From: Heterobilharzia americana
Lineage: Eukaryota; Platyhelminthes; Trematoda; Strigeidida; Schistosomatidae
DNA length: 64,000 nucleotides
Direction: 5' to 3'
Assembly (NCBI GenBank): GCA_944470555.2
Contig: OX104134.1
Coordinates: 74,456,678 to 74,520,677, forward strand
Within the stretch, counting starts at the first letter, position 1. Each line of letters opens with the position of its first letter. The notes below the pieces were generated by a model, which worked only from the letters and a program-made list of their open reading frames with translations, was not told the DNA's origin and searched no databases. Both the position numbers and the translations under genes were made by a program. This document shows, piece by piece, positions 36,410 to 46,810 of the stretch.

Positions 36410-36909
36410 NNNNNNNNNNNNNNNNNNNNNNNNNNNNNNNNNNNNNNNNNNNNNNNNNNNNNNNNNNNNNNNNNNNNNNNNNNNNNNNNNNNNNNNNNNN
36501 NNNNNNNNNNNNNNNNNNNNNNNNNNNNNNNNNNNNNNNNNNNNNNNNNNNNNNNNNNNNNNNNNNNNNNNNNNNNNNNNNNNNNNNNNNNNNNNNNNNN
36601 NNNNNNNNNNNNNNNNNNNNNNNNNNNNNNNNNNNNNNNNNNNNNNNNNNNNNNNNNNNNNNNNNNNNNNNNNNNNNNNNNNNNNNNNNNNNNNNNNNNN
36701 NNNNNNNNNNNNNNNNNNNNNNNNNNNNNNNNNNNNNNNNNNNNNNNNNNNNNNNNNNNNNNNNNNNNNNNNNNNNNNNNNNNNNNNNNNNNNNNNNNNN
36801 NNNNNNNNNNNNNNNNNNNNNNNNNNNNNNNNNNNNNNNNNNNNNNNNNNNNNNNNNNNNNNNNNNNNNNNNNNNNNNNNNNNNNNNNNNNNNNNNNNNN
36901 NNNNNNNNN
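36410..36909. other. Assembly gap of 500 N
   Basis: Exactly 500 unspecified bases, so the true size is probably unknown. Open frames spanning it are artefacts. A repeat abuts its left side, which is a common reason for a gap. Confidence 0.99.
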
Positions 36910-39374
36910 AATGGAACCACTGATACTAGAGTAAACATTTCACCTTACTATTGAAGACAAACAATAATTTGGAATAGTTGCTTGAATACGTTTACGCATT
37001 AGTAAAGATTAAAGGGAAAGTAACTCCCAGAATACTCACTTAGCTGAATTCACCACATGCTATCTAGTCAAGATGTTATGCCTAAGCAGAAGCTGATGAC
37101 ATTCTTGAGATTGTTCATAATTGATGAATAAATGTTTCAGAATACCTATTTGACAACCGTAATATTCTTTCCGTTATCTCTTAACATGACTACCACTTTT
37201 AATTTTCAAGTGTTCCCTTACTCAGTTTAAAACTAGTTGCTTTTTATTTTTGCTTGCGCTTGTGCAGTCACCTGTATACGACAAAGTGTCATACGTTTTC
37301 TTCTTTCTTCTTCACACTTTAGTAGAATATTTCATTCGATAGTATCTTTTATCCTTAAAAAGCTCATCTGAAAATTATGGCACGTGACAGTAATTGAAAA
37401 TTACTGAGTGTGCGTAAATACAGTGTGGAAATCGCCTCTGACACTTCTGTTGAGTAAACAAAATACCAAAACATCAAAATGTCTCAAATTCAAAAGAATT
37501 TATTTGTATTCGTTAAATCTATGCGAAAGGTAGTAGGTACACGAACTAGGTTTATGCCGCCAAGTGATTCAAACTATGGAACCTATAATTTTGAGTATAC
37601 AAGTTGTAGTTCGTGTTTTAAAATAGTAAGATTTGTTTTGCGACTTGAAATCGATAGGGTTGCCAACCATAATGAATACTAGAGACTTCGAGACATTTTT
37701 AAACGTCAAAGATCGTCAAAAAGTTAGTACAATTAAAGTTTAGATGGTAATCATAGCTCGAGGATAGAGTGATCAGTCGGTGGAGAGTAACTAATTTCAT
37801 ATCGTCTAGTCATGAATAATGACCAGTAGCTCAGAGGTAAACACCCTAACAACAGCACATTGTGAAATGAGTTTGAATTTCGTTAGGTGAAGTCAGTTAC
37901 CTTGAGGTTGCAGATAGACCTTGCTGAGTGACTACAAGCATAAGGTCTAGGTCCAAGGCTTTCCGTATATCGCCTCCAACCAACTAACATTGCTTGAGAA
38001 TAAACACCCCACCAACCTTAATATGTAATAAAACTGAATAGTTTCACAAATATTCGACATCAGTAAAAGTGGACATTAAATATGAATTATGTGTGCGAAT
38101 GTTAGCATGTAAGAAACGCATAAACTGACCAGAGAGAAAATTGGAAAATGTCATTATAGCAATCAGTCTTAAATTTCAAATTGCTTATAACAGTTAACCT
38201 TTTGGTTGCACTTTCGTTTTCGTTGCAAAAAACGTTTTCCTACCGTCTGAACAAACTATCACCACCAAAATTACGCTTGCATTTCTGTCAATTCTTCATT
38301 ATGGACCGGATGCCCATGTGGAACTAGTTGGCTATTTCACATTATTGCCTCGATGCAATAACCCTCTCGTCTGAAAGTATTGTTCTGGGAGTGAATTTTT
38401 TCAAAAAATTACATGCTGGGAATTCCATACTGTCATACATATTGTTTAGAATGAAGCGATTATCATTATTATTATTCAGAAGCAGATTAGACACACTGAT
38501 TGGTCACTGAAGCGAAACCAATTTCATGTTGTCGATTCCTGAGTGCTCACCTAGTTCTTTCGATTAAAAGTACTGGTTGATGTGGGTTTGAATCTCACAG
38601 AGGACACCGGTTCCATCAAGGGTGCGGACAGGCCTTCCTGACGAGTTCCAGAAAGCAAGAAACCGAGGTAAAGCAGGACTTTCTGCGATCACTTCTAAAC
38701 ACCAGGCATCCACCAAAGCGCAACATGATCCTGAGCCTTTTACGCTGGTGGCATACTGAAAAATGACGACGGAATTCATTCAACACACAGTACTCAACAA
38801 CGTTATATTGATTACTGTGCAGTGAACCAGTGTTCAATGTGGTAAAACAAAGTTTCAAAAATATAGTTATCCCATAAATGTATGTTGTATCAAAAACCAC
38901 TTCAAGAATGGATTCAAAAAACTCACCACTCTTATTATTATACAAAACCCAATTATGTCTACTTGCTTGTATTATCCACTACCATAAAGAATCATCGTTA
39001 AGTTGAAATAAAGCACCTAGCTGACCAATTTTAGGTTCAACGGTACAAACAGCTACATCGACAAAACATTTTCTTTAAATCTCACATGAATTTGTTAAAC
39101 ATATGATGACGCCTGTTATTAAACGATAATCAAACAATCACAGTAGGTTCCTTCTTCCTCCTTCATCTAAAATTAGAGTTTCGCTTGGGGTAACTAAACA
39201 AAATAAAATGTATAAACCCAAACTATGCAATACGAGAAAGCAAAGTGAAATTCAGCTACTTCACATGTATCATAAAGTCTTCGATTTAACAGTCATGATT
39301 CTGTTAACCTTGCGGCAGACTACGGTTTACTGCATATGAGATAACTTATCATTACAACGAAGAAACTCACTAGG
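36910..39374. other. Intergenic stretch with two weak tRNA-like repeat fragments
   Basis: No gene is supported. Around 37815-37960 the text 'CCAGTAGCTCAGAGGTAAACACC' and 'GAGTTTGAATTTCG' gives A- and B-box-like elements. Around 38570-38760 'GTGGGTTTGAATCTCACAGAGG' and a GC-richer body suggest another SINE-like piece. Both are single copies within this window, so their identity as repeats is an inference. Confidence 0.4.
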
Positions 39375-40867
39375 CATAATTATTATTGTTAATTGCGCCT
39401 TGGGTTCCTAGTGGAACATAGCGCTTCACTACCACGTCTCCATTACACTCCATTCTCCACAGTCTTCTCAACCTGACTCCAACACTCCCACAAGCTTCCA
39501 TTTCCTCCTCACAACATCTCCTCCATGTCACTCTCAGCTGGGACGCCCAACTCGTTGTTTCCCCTTTGCTTTCCACTCGACGATCCAGCCTACTGCATGG
39601 TTTCCCCAAACCGTCTTCTCAGTCTACGTCCAATCCAATCCATCTCCACTCACTTCTGCATATTTGTTGGGTGATAGATTCCTGGTTGGTTGGTTCGTTG
39701 CCAGCCACCCAACCACCCAACCACCCAGCATCTCAGCCAGCCAGCCAGAGCTCCTCGTTGCTTATCCCTGTTAATCTGGCCATCTGATCTTCAGTGTCGA
39801 TGTCGAGTGAGCGTAGATGACGGCTGTTGATCGTGTCTGTAGTTTGTTGGAAATGAATTTCGTGACGCGCCAAGTCTCTCAACCATCACATGGAAGCACT
39901 GACTTACTTGATGTTAGTATTGAAAATGCGGATCATGTTCTATATGCTGAGTGCAGTCGAGTGCATTAAGTATCCACACTGGTTTCAAATAAACGAAGGC
40001 TCGTCTTTGTTTTCCGATCCTGTCTTTGACGTCCTCATCTGTGCCACCGCTGCCTGTAGTTGAAACGATGCTGTCCTGCCTAGGCAGGTGAAAGAGGCAA
40101 CTTCCTTCACATTTCGCCGTTGACGGTGATCGATGCTTCTTGTTGCTGTTGATTTTGGTGGTGGTGGTGGCGGTTAGGTATCTTCATCACCTCTGTCGTC
40201 TTCTCTACATTCACTTGAAGTCATGTCTTCACTGCACTGCCTCTTCTGTCAACTTGTTGGCTTTCGCCTGTAGATCTTTGAGATTGTGCAAAAAGATACA
40301 AGACATAAATCATCATCATCATCATCATCGGTGTCGACATGAAAATATTCCACTGGGGTCATTTCATCGGTCCAGCCTGCGTATACCCATCTTCTCGCTC
40401 CACATAGTTTGTTGCATGATCCAGTCGAGTCCAGTCGAGTTGAGTCGAGTCGAGTTGACCACAATCAGGAAGATGATAGGTGATAGTAGGTGGCAGTCTT
40501 GTCTTACTCCTGTCCCCTGTCTTCACTTCAAAGGCATCACTGAACTTTCTTTCCATTGTGAATCACTTGGCATATAGCATCACATAGCATAGCATAGCAC
40601 AGCATATATCTGGTGTTGAATGATATTGATAGAGGTTTATAGCACTAACTAAAACCGTAGTGTTGAAGCAGCTGCCTGTCAAATTACTTCTCGGTCGATG
40701 CTGTAGATGGCATTTCCAAAGTCGATGAAGTTGAGGTGAGGGGAAGCGTTGAGTGCTATTCTATGGTCTGTTTCATGATGATGCGTTGCGTAGCGTTGCA
40801 ATCTGCACCGCACACGATTTGTTCTTCCTGAAACCAGCGAGCCAGCGTGTTCCGATCATGATTTTGA
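39375..40867 (-). mobile_element. RTE/SR2-like retrotransposon, 5'-truncated, minus strand
   Basis: The 3' end is at ~39375 with an ATTATTATTG tail next to GTTCCTAGTGGAACATAG, as in the element at 9027. It runs to 40867, where homology to the plus copies ('ATGATCGGAACACGCTGG' region, 2823/5493) stops. It contains the RT palm to C-terminal part only. It shares the GAT expansion (40311-40330) and TCGACT expansion (~40423-40462) with the copy ending at 6547. An (ACCC/AACC)n stretch lies at about 39700-39730. No target duplication was found. Confidence 0.87.
40249..40577 (-). pseudogene. RTE RT palm remnant with expanded Asp run
   Basis: The minus strand gives 'KFSDAFEVKTGDRSKTRLPP', a 'STRLDSTRLDSTGSC' run created by the TCGACT repeat, and 'HVDTDDDDDDDLCLVSF' where the FADD box should be. 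The order matches 5785-6060 on the plus strand almost base for base. The catalytic loop is disrupted and the frame broken. Confidence 0.82.
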
Positions 40868-42764
40868 TGCCAAAGTCTTACGTACTAGGGTATTGGGGCA
40901 CGAGAGCAACCGCTCATGCAATGGTTATCATTTGTTTTTGCCGCATAGCAACGGAAAATTACAAATCAAACAGAACAATGTTGCCATTATTAATATCAAA
41001 ACCAAGTTGGGATTTGATAGTGTGAGAAAATCTTAGCCTTAGGTAAGTGATATTCATTAATTTGGTAATTTTATTTTTCAGTGAATGTAAAAGAAAGTAA
41101 ATTGGCTTCAACTAAAGTTTCGTTACTTAGTGTTAGTATCTTTCTCAAAGTTATAGGGAACCGGTACTTACATTAATCAAACTTAAATATCACAACTTGA
41201 TATGCATCCTCCCGGATTGATGTTTGCAGGCAAATCTCCATCTATAATTCACACTCATCACATATAGTGCACTATGTAGATGGATATCATCATTTTTCAA
41301 CGATTTGACCATGTAGAATCATTCTTCCTGAAGAAATCATATTCGATTATCACTTCTAAGGCTGAATGTTGTAAATTCCTACTTACTATAACTTTGACAA
41401 AGATATAAGCATTGAATTGCGAAGTGTCCGTTAAAACAAATTTGTTTTGCTCTGTATTTATTGGGGAATACAAACGCCAAGATAAGGAATGTTGTCTTTA
41501 GACATCAATTTATCACTCACAAAAATCCAATGATGGAAACAAAGATAAATGTAACTGAATGACTCAGTGACCAAGACAGTAGGTGTACCACTTAAAGACC
41601 AGAATAATCTTACTTTTCGATGAATGAAGGGCCAACAGTTTATCTTCAATGGGTAACTCTCAAGGTTCTGCTGTTTGTCTTCTCTGTATCCAAAACTAAA
41701 GTAAGGTTTCTTGATATTTTTTTAAAAATCCTTTCTGAGAAAATTACTTGAAAGCACCTTAAGAAGAATATACAAATTATTGGGACTTAATCGGGGTTAG
41801 AACAACTCACATGTGACGTCCCAAATTGTGGCACTGAATCAGAGAGCTTGCACTTTCCAATGAGCCTCAAAGTTTAAATTTGCCTTACTAACAGAAGGTG
41901 GATATTGTATCCGAGTGCTGAAATTAAGCTTAATGCACAAACCAATCAGTGATATCTATGTTGTAAATGAGTATGATATTGCTTATATACTCAAACCTCT
42001 TCACTTGTAGTATAGTGCTGAAGCAATAAAACATACTGACTGGGAATCAGCCATCTAAATCAACGAATCACATCCTCTTCCCGTGAAACGTTAACCTAGG
42101 GGAAATCTGATTGAAAGACTTTCTATAAAATATCTCTAAACCTATTGAAAACATAACTGTTGTCCCAGTATCATGAAGAAAGAATTTATTATGATATAAT
42201 TTAATGGTAACGAGTGTTTGACTACAGTCTATGGTTTTCAAGTACTGGTCTCAGGTTCAAGCCTAGATGTGCTCAACCCTGTAGTAACACAAACTCTTAC
42301 AAAGTGTGTGACTAACGGCTGGATATATAGGCTTATGACATGTAACTAACTGATTTTTAAATAATGGATTTACCAAAGAAATTTGTCACACATTCATACT
42401 GGCAGTAATAACTCCTACTTTGAAAAGTTAGTAACCTGAAGTAGATGCTAATTTCACTGTATCGAGAAAAGGAAATCTCCTATGTGCCTTAAGAAATTGA
42501 ATTTTGAAGTGGGTAGACTAAATGTCAGGAATATTTTATTTTTAGGCTGTCTTCTACAGCAGATATCAAAGAAACATCTCTCGGAATGAACGCCTGTAAC
42601 AATAGTGACAGTCTGGGTGAAACTGTCAACTTCCGCTGTCAAAAATTTTTGATAGCTTAAATTCAATATGTTCGGCCTACGGGAATGTATTCTTACTCAA
42701 TAAAAATCTAAATTGAATAAATTTCCATATTTAAAATAAGGCATGGTTGCACGAAATTTTGTTC
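40868..42764. other. Intergenic stretch, no gene seen
   Basis: AT-rich. A weak tRNA-like text lies near 42205-42280 ('AATGGTAACGAGTGTTTGACTACAG' and B-box-like 'AGGTTCAAGCC'), possibly a SINE head. No gene or other element was recognised. Confidence 0.45.
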
Positions 42765-42882
42765 ATGGCCGCTGGTTTGCAGCATTTCAGTTATTGAAAA
42801 CATTTGTTTCCTGATACAAATTTAAAACCAGCAACGAATGTGAAAAAGGCAGGATATAATGAATTCATAAATTTCAGACAAT

Positions 42883-43239
42883 TTGAGACCCACAAGGCCT
42901 AATGTATGTCACCTGACTCAGTCACATATATGGTCTGCAACAGACGAAATCAACAATTTGCGTTTAATGATCAGCAATATCCTAAATACCCAAAATGATC
43001 TAAAATTCATATGTTATCTTAAATTTCAAAAATATCTTCACATATCATTAAAAAGGGTGAGAGAAACTGAAAAGAGAACTTTACGAAAGCCATTATCTTT
43101 TGATCCTCCAAATGATATATTTCCATGCAATCCTGAAGATTGTTTTCACAATTTCTCTGATATCTCTCTTACTAAAACCCAATGTGAAATAATATCTATG
43201 AAATTTGAATTCTGTGTCCCGTCAAAGAATAAAGGATAA
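42883..43239 (+). pseudogene. PLE 2 N-terminal region
   Basis: A 118-codon frame with 'HISLKRVRETEKRTLRKPLSFD' and 'LTKTQCEIISMKFEFCVPSK', the latter resembling the L---E---L--G--F-P pattern that precedes the RT in PLEs. It is separated from the RT by stops over 43240-43700. Confidence 0.6.
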
Positions 43240-43713
43240 GTCGAAGTTAAGGCCCAGTTGAAAACTTATATAGCACTAAATCACGAGTCTTCATTCTTCT
43301 TCGAACGATATGGAAACTTGGTTCAAATCCAAGATGGTAGATATCGCATTCCAATTCCGAACAACGTTTTCTAGCCAAAAAGGGATTATTTCTAGAGAAC
43401 AATGGAGATCTTTACGTGAACCTTGAGAGAACAGGGATATCGTTATCGAGTTCTGATAAGAGAGAATGTGTGACTCTTATGAATAAAACGGACTATGTTA
43501 CAAAGACGCAGGAAATTCCCTCTGACAACTCGAAATTTAAATTGGATAGCAATGCTAAAGATCAAATACCATGTATTGAAACGTAGATGGTAAAGTAACT
43601 AAACCAGCTCCTCAAGGTTAAATACATAGGTGGAACCACATTTAAAAATATCAAACCTATTGGATTACAGATCACAAAGTTATATGGACTTGCAAAAATA
43701 ACATAGGCTAGGT

Positions 43714-44482
43714 GTGTCTTTAAGGCCTATATCACCAATGATAAATTCACCCTGTCACAAAGTAGCTCGGTGGTTATGTGGAATTCTGGAACCAGTGCGT
43801 AAATGTCTGGGAGAACACACCGTTTCTAATATCTTCCAATTTGTTCGAAGTCTCATCCATTTCAATAGCACTGGTAAGCGTCTTGTCTCATTTGATATTG
43901 TATCTCTTTTCACAAATGTACCAGTTGATGAAACTATTGAGTTTATTTGTCGAGAATCTGGTAATATCCCTGTCCTAAAAAACGAGCTAAGGAAGCTTCT
44001 AAATCTATGCACCAAGAACATCCAGTTCCAGTCAGCGGACAGTTATTCAGCCAAACTGATGGAGTCACAACTGGAAGCCTTCTGGGTCCCTTTATTGCTG
44101 GCTTAATCTTATCAAGTACGGAAAATAGTAGCTTTAAGCGCTTCATAGATCAGATGGAACTATACCAGCATTACATGGACAAATATTCATTGTATTTAAT
44201 AGGCAGAAAGCACTACTAAAGAGCTTCAATTCATGTCACCCAAACCTGGCCTTGACGACTGTGTACGAGGAAAATAATATGATTATTTTCTTAGATGTCT
44301 CATCAGTGAAAAGAATCGATGGATCTATCGAAAGGTCCATCTATATGAAACCTTCAGTGATAGGACAGTACCTACATTTTAGGAGCTTCGTTCTCATCCA
44401 ATACAAAGCGAATGTAGCAGAACGCTGTTTAACAGAACCAAAAAAATTTGTTCTGACAGCACACTGGACTACGAAATGGTGA
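43714..44482 (+). pseudogene. PLE 2 reverse transcriptase remnant
   Basis: Motifs in order: 'LRPISPMINSPCHKVARWL' (the RPI-S---P--KV-- block), 'LVSFDIVSLFTNVPVDETI' (motif A, SFDVVSLFTNVP type, Asp retained), 'DGVTTGSLLGPFIAGLIL' (the MGSPLGPLLA block, degenerate), 'YQHYMDKYS' (motif C, normally YVDD; here YMDK, second Asp lost), and 'MIIFLDVSSVKRIDGSI' with 'YMKPSVIGQYLHF' (the LPFLDVLV and RKPT-TG-YL-F blocks). A frame switch falls near 44040. Confidence 0.85.
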
Positions 44483-44574
44483 CTTTGAAAAACGTGCTAG
44501 TGAAGAATGGGTACCCAGAAGGCATTATAAACAAACACATCAAATGAGTAGGAAGCAGAATAACGTCTCCAACA

Positions 44575-44943
44575 GTGCAGAAGAAACCAGTCTATGTCAC
44601 CTTACCATTCAAATTTGACGACGGGTTAGTAGTAGTTAGACGAAGACTGGAGAAGTCTGTTAGAAGGACTTATTACGCTGCAAAACGCGTTCTCCTTAGT
44701 ACCATCAAAAAGGTGCTGCAACAATCAGTGAAAGATAGGGCTCTGATCCTCGACAATTCTAAATCCATGTATCAGTTTGAATGTACTTGTGAAAGCAAAT
44801 ATATTGGTCGTACGAGAGGTGTCTGTCTACCTGAATGGTTGAAGCATACCGAGAAGTCCCCGAGCAGTTCGATAACGAAACACCTAATAGATTATGAACG
44901 TGATATTGATACCTGTAAGTCGTTTACGGTTATCAGTAGATAG
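44575..44943 (+). pseudogene. PLE 2 GIY-YIG endonuclease remnant
   Basis: A 122-codon frame. It starts 'KKPVYVTLPFKFDDGLVVVRRRLEKSVRRTYYAAK' (read in blocks: KKPV-V-LPFK-D and RRRL--SVR-TYYAAK), followed by 'YQFECTCESKYIGRTRGV', where C-C-SKYIGRT is the GIY-YIG core with the YIG and Arg kept, and 'SSSITKHLIDYERDID'. It is the C-terminal nicking domain of the PLE. Confidence 0.85.
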
Positions 44944-45269
44944 AAAAATAAGAAGTTACTTGGATATGAAGAAGCTTGAGCGATTCGAGTTGTCAAATCA
45001 AACCTCTACATTCAGAAGAAATGGTAGTCAGCTTGAATCTGCCATGGTAGGAATTACAACATTGTCTAACCATATTTAAAACACTTGTTTCTCAATACAA
45101 ATTCAAAACAAACAACACAAGTAATTAAAGCAGGACTTGAATTCATAAATTTCAGTAAGACTCGTCAGCTTTTCACTCTACATACATGATTCCTTACCCC
45201 CTCTCAACCAAATCTTAGCTCTGTCTGACATATCTAAATGATTCAATCCGTGTTGTCATGCCTCAGTCA

Positions 45270-45405
45270 GTGTCTAAGTCTATATTAAATGTGTATTTAC
45301 TCCATTATTGAACAACAGTATATAAAATCATGAATATAAATTAAAAAGTTAACCAGTCCTACTGAAATTTATGAATTATGTTTGTTGCTTGTTTTAATCA
45401 TATCT
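45270..45405 (-). repeat. PLE terminal-repeat fragment, inverted
   Basis: The reverse complement contains 'AAAACAAGCAACAAACATAATTCATAAATTTCAGTAGGACTGG', matching the PLE 2 terminal repeats (45050-45215) but in the opposite direction. Confidence 0.7.
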
Positions 45406-45693
45406 ATTCTTTCTTACTTGCTCTTCGCTCTTAATTATCACTCATCTGTCTTTCTTTCCTGATTCGTTTCACCTAATTAACCTCATTCCCATTACCATTG
45501 TTGCCATCACTATTCCTCTCAATATACACCTGGTTCTCTTATTACGTCCGTATAAGTACTACTAACTATCTTGTTTTGAATGACGTGATCGACGTCCAAT
45601 CTATTCAGTTCTCACCCCTGTGTCAACGTTAATATTAGTATAAAACAATTATATATACTAAAAACCATATCCGTTGTACAAGAAGTAGTTATC

Positions 45694-45850
45694 GTGGCTT
45701 GGTGGTGTAGTGGATAACGCTCTGGCGTTTGAAGCGGTCTCTCCCGAGTCCGAATACCGGTGGGAATAGCATCGCGCAGCGGAAAGCAGGTACATCCAGC
45801 TGATGAGTCCCAAATAGGAAGAAATGCGCATCCTGAATTCCACTGCTAGC
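45694..45850 (+). mobile_element. tRNA-headed SINE-like repeat, second family
   Basis: Begins GTGGCTTGGTGGTGTAGTGGATAACGC (A-box-like GGTGTAGTGG) with a B-box-like GAGTCCGAATACC near 45752. The body 'GCGCAGCGGAAAGCAGGTACATCC' and 'GATGAGTCCCAAATAGGAAG' matches 33421-33540, and the head matches 34241-34325. It sits between inverted PLE terminal-repeat pieces. Confidence 0.75.
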
Positions 45851-46069
45851 CATTATCCATCATTAATAAGGTTAATGTTGTTAACGTCATTATTTTTCCT
45901 ACATAAAATCCACTATTATCCAAACTCATTTAACCTATCCTCCCCTACCATTCAATTTTGAATACCCATTTCCACTCTTTGTGTTACCATTTGACCTGTG
46001 AAAACTGTTCACTTCTGTGTTGCTACACCTGAATCTATCTCAGTCTACGTTATACTTGCATGTATGTTT

Positions 46070-46205
46070 GCTGTTTTCCATTGTCTAACGGCATATATAA
46101 TCAAGTGTATGTAGAGTATCCAGTTGACGAGTACTACTGAAATTTATGAATTCATTAAATCCAGATTTTTTCACATTCGTTGCTTGGTTTAAATTTCATT
46201 TATTT
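46070..46205 (-). repeat. PLE terminal-repeat copy, inverted
   Basis: The reverse complement reads 'AACCAAGCAACGAATGTG', 'AATGAATTCATAAATTTCAGTAGTACTCGTCAACTGG' and 'ACTCTACATACA'. It matches both the left terminal repeat (42820-42870: 'CCAGCAACGAATGTGAAAAA') and the right one (45160-45205: 'ACTCGTCAGC' and 'ACTCTACATACATGATT'). It therefore forms an inverted pair with 45050-45215. Confidence 0.8.
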
Positions 46206-46504
46206 TTAATTGCCTTCAAATGAGATGAAAATTGAAACTAGAGTAATATTGTTACATGTTTTGCGATTTGTCAATAGATTTGCAGATAACTCAAACGAAA
46301 CGAGAAAACAAACATTGTGTATATGTGTAGACATATAAATTAATTGAAGAATTCTGATGTTTCAGTGCATATACCTTAGTGAAGTCAAAAGAGCAGTTTG
46401 CAATCACTACACACATTTGTTAATTTATTTATGAAAAGATAAGGTTTTTATCTAATTCCTTAGTCATTTCTACTCATTATCTGACTTTACATCCTTGGTG
46501 AAGA

Positions 46505-46810
46505 ATGCGTAACATTCTAGATTGGAATAATGCAACCAAAAGAAGTTACAGTAGAAGCTTCTATAAAACTCTAACCACGGTAAAAGCTGAGAGACGTAGT
46601 TACTCAGATTGGCTGAAATCTCTTATATTCTTCATCTTTTTCTATGCAGTGTTACTTGGCATAGTCATAAGTCTTGTGGAATTATTTTTATGCAAAATTA
46701 TTGATGCTGATAAACCTTATCTAACTGGTAGTTACTCAGCGTTGGAAAATTCACCTGGTTTGTCATTGGTTCCGGTTATATCAACACAGATGAACTTGGT
46801 CGCATACAGA
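46505..46810 (+). other. ATP1B: Exon 1 of the Na+/K+-ATPase beta gene
   Basis: Encodes residues 1-102: the basic N-terminus 'SYSRSFYKTLTTVKAERRSY', the membrane span 'LKSLIFFIFFYAVLLGIVIS' and the juxtamembrane 'PGLSLVPVI', equivalent to the PGL---P block of other beta subunits. It ends AGA|GTAAGT in phase 0. The ATG is the first in this frame; an untranslated upstream exon cannot be excluded. Confidence 0.9.

Larger units (their letters stand above)
42765..45215 (+). mobile_element. Penelope-like element (PLE 2) with flanking direct terminal repeats
   Basis: The central decayed ORF is read on the plus strand: N-terminal region 42883-43239, RT 43714-44482, GIY-YIG 44575-44943. Flanking it, 42765-42880 and 45050-45215 share 'ACAAATTYAAAAC-A-CAAC', 'AAAGCAGGAC/GGCAGGATA' and the exact 'TGAATTCATAAATTTCAG' core in the same orientation, as expected of the long terminal-repeat-like ends of PLEs. 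Stops are frequent, so the copy is inactive. Confidence 0.82.

Noticed and set aside
36390..36938. Long frames on both strands across 36390-36938
   Set aside because: They consist of unknown residues from the N gap.
39375..40867. Target-site duplication around the minus-strand RTE copy
   Set aside because: The sequence before the tail (CTCACTAGGCAT) and after the 5' break (TGCCAAAGTCTT) share no convincing direct repeat.
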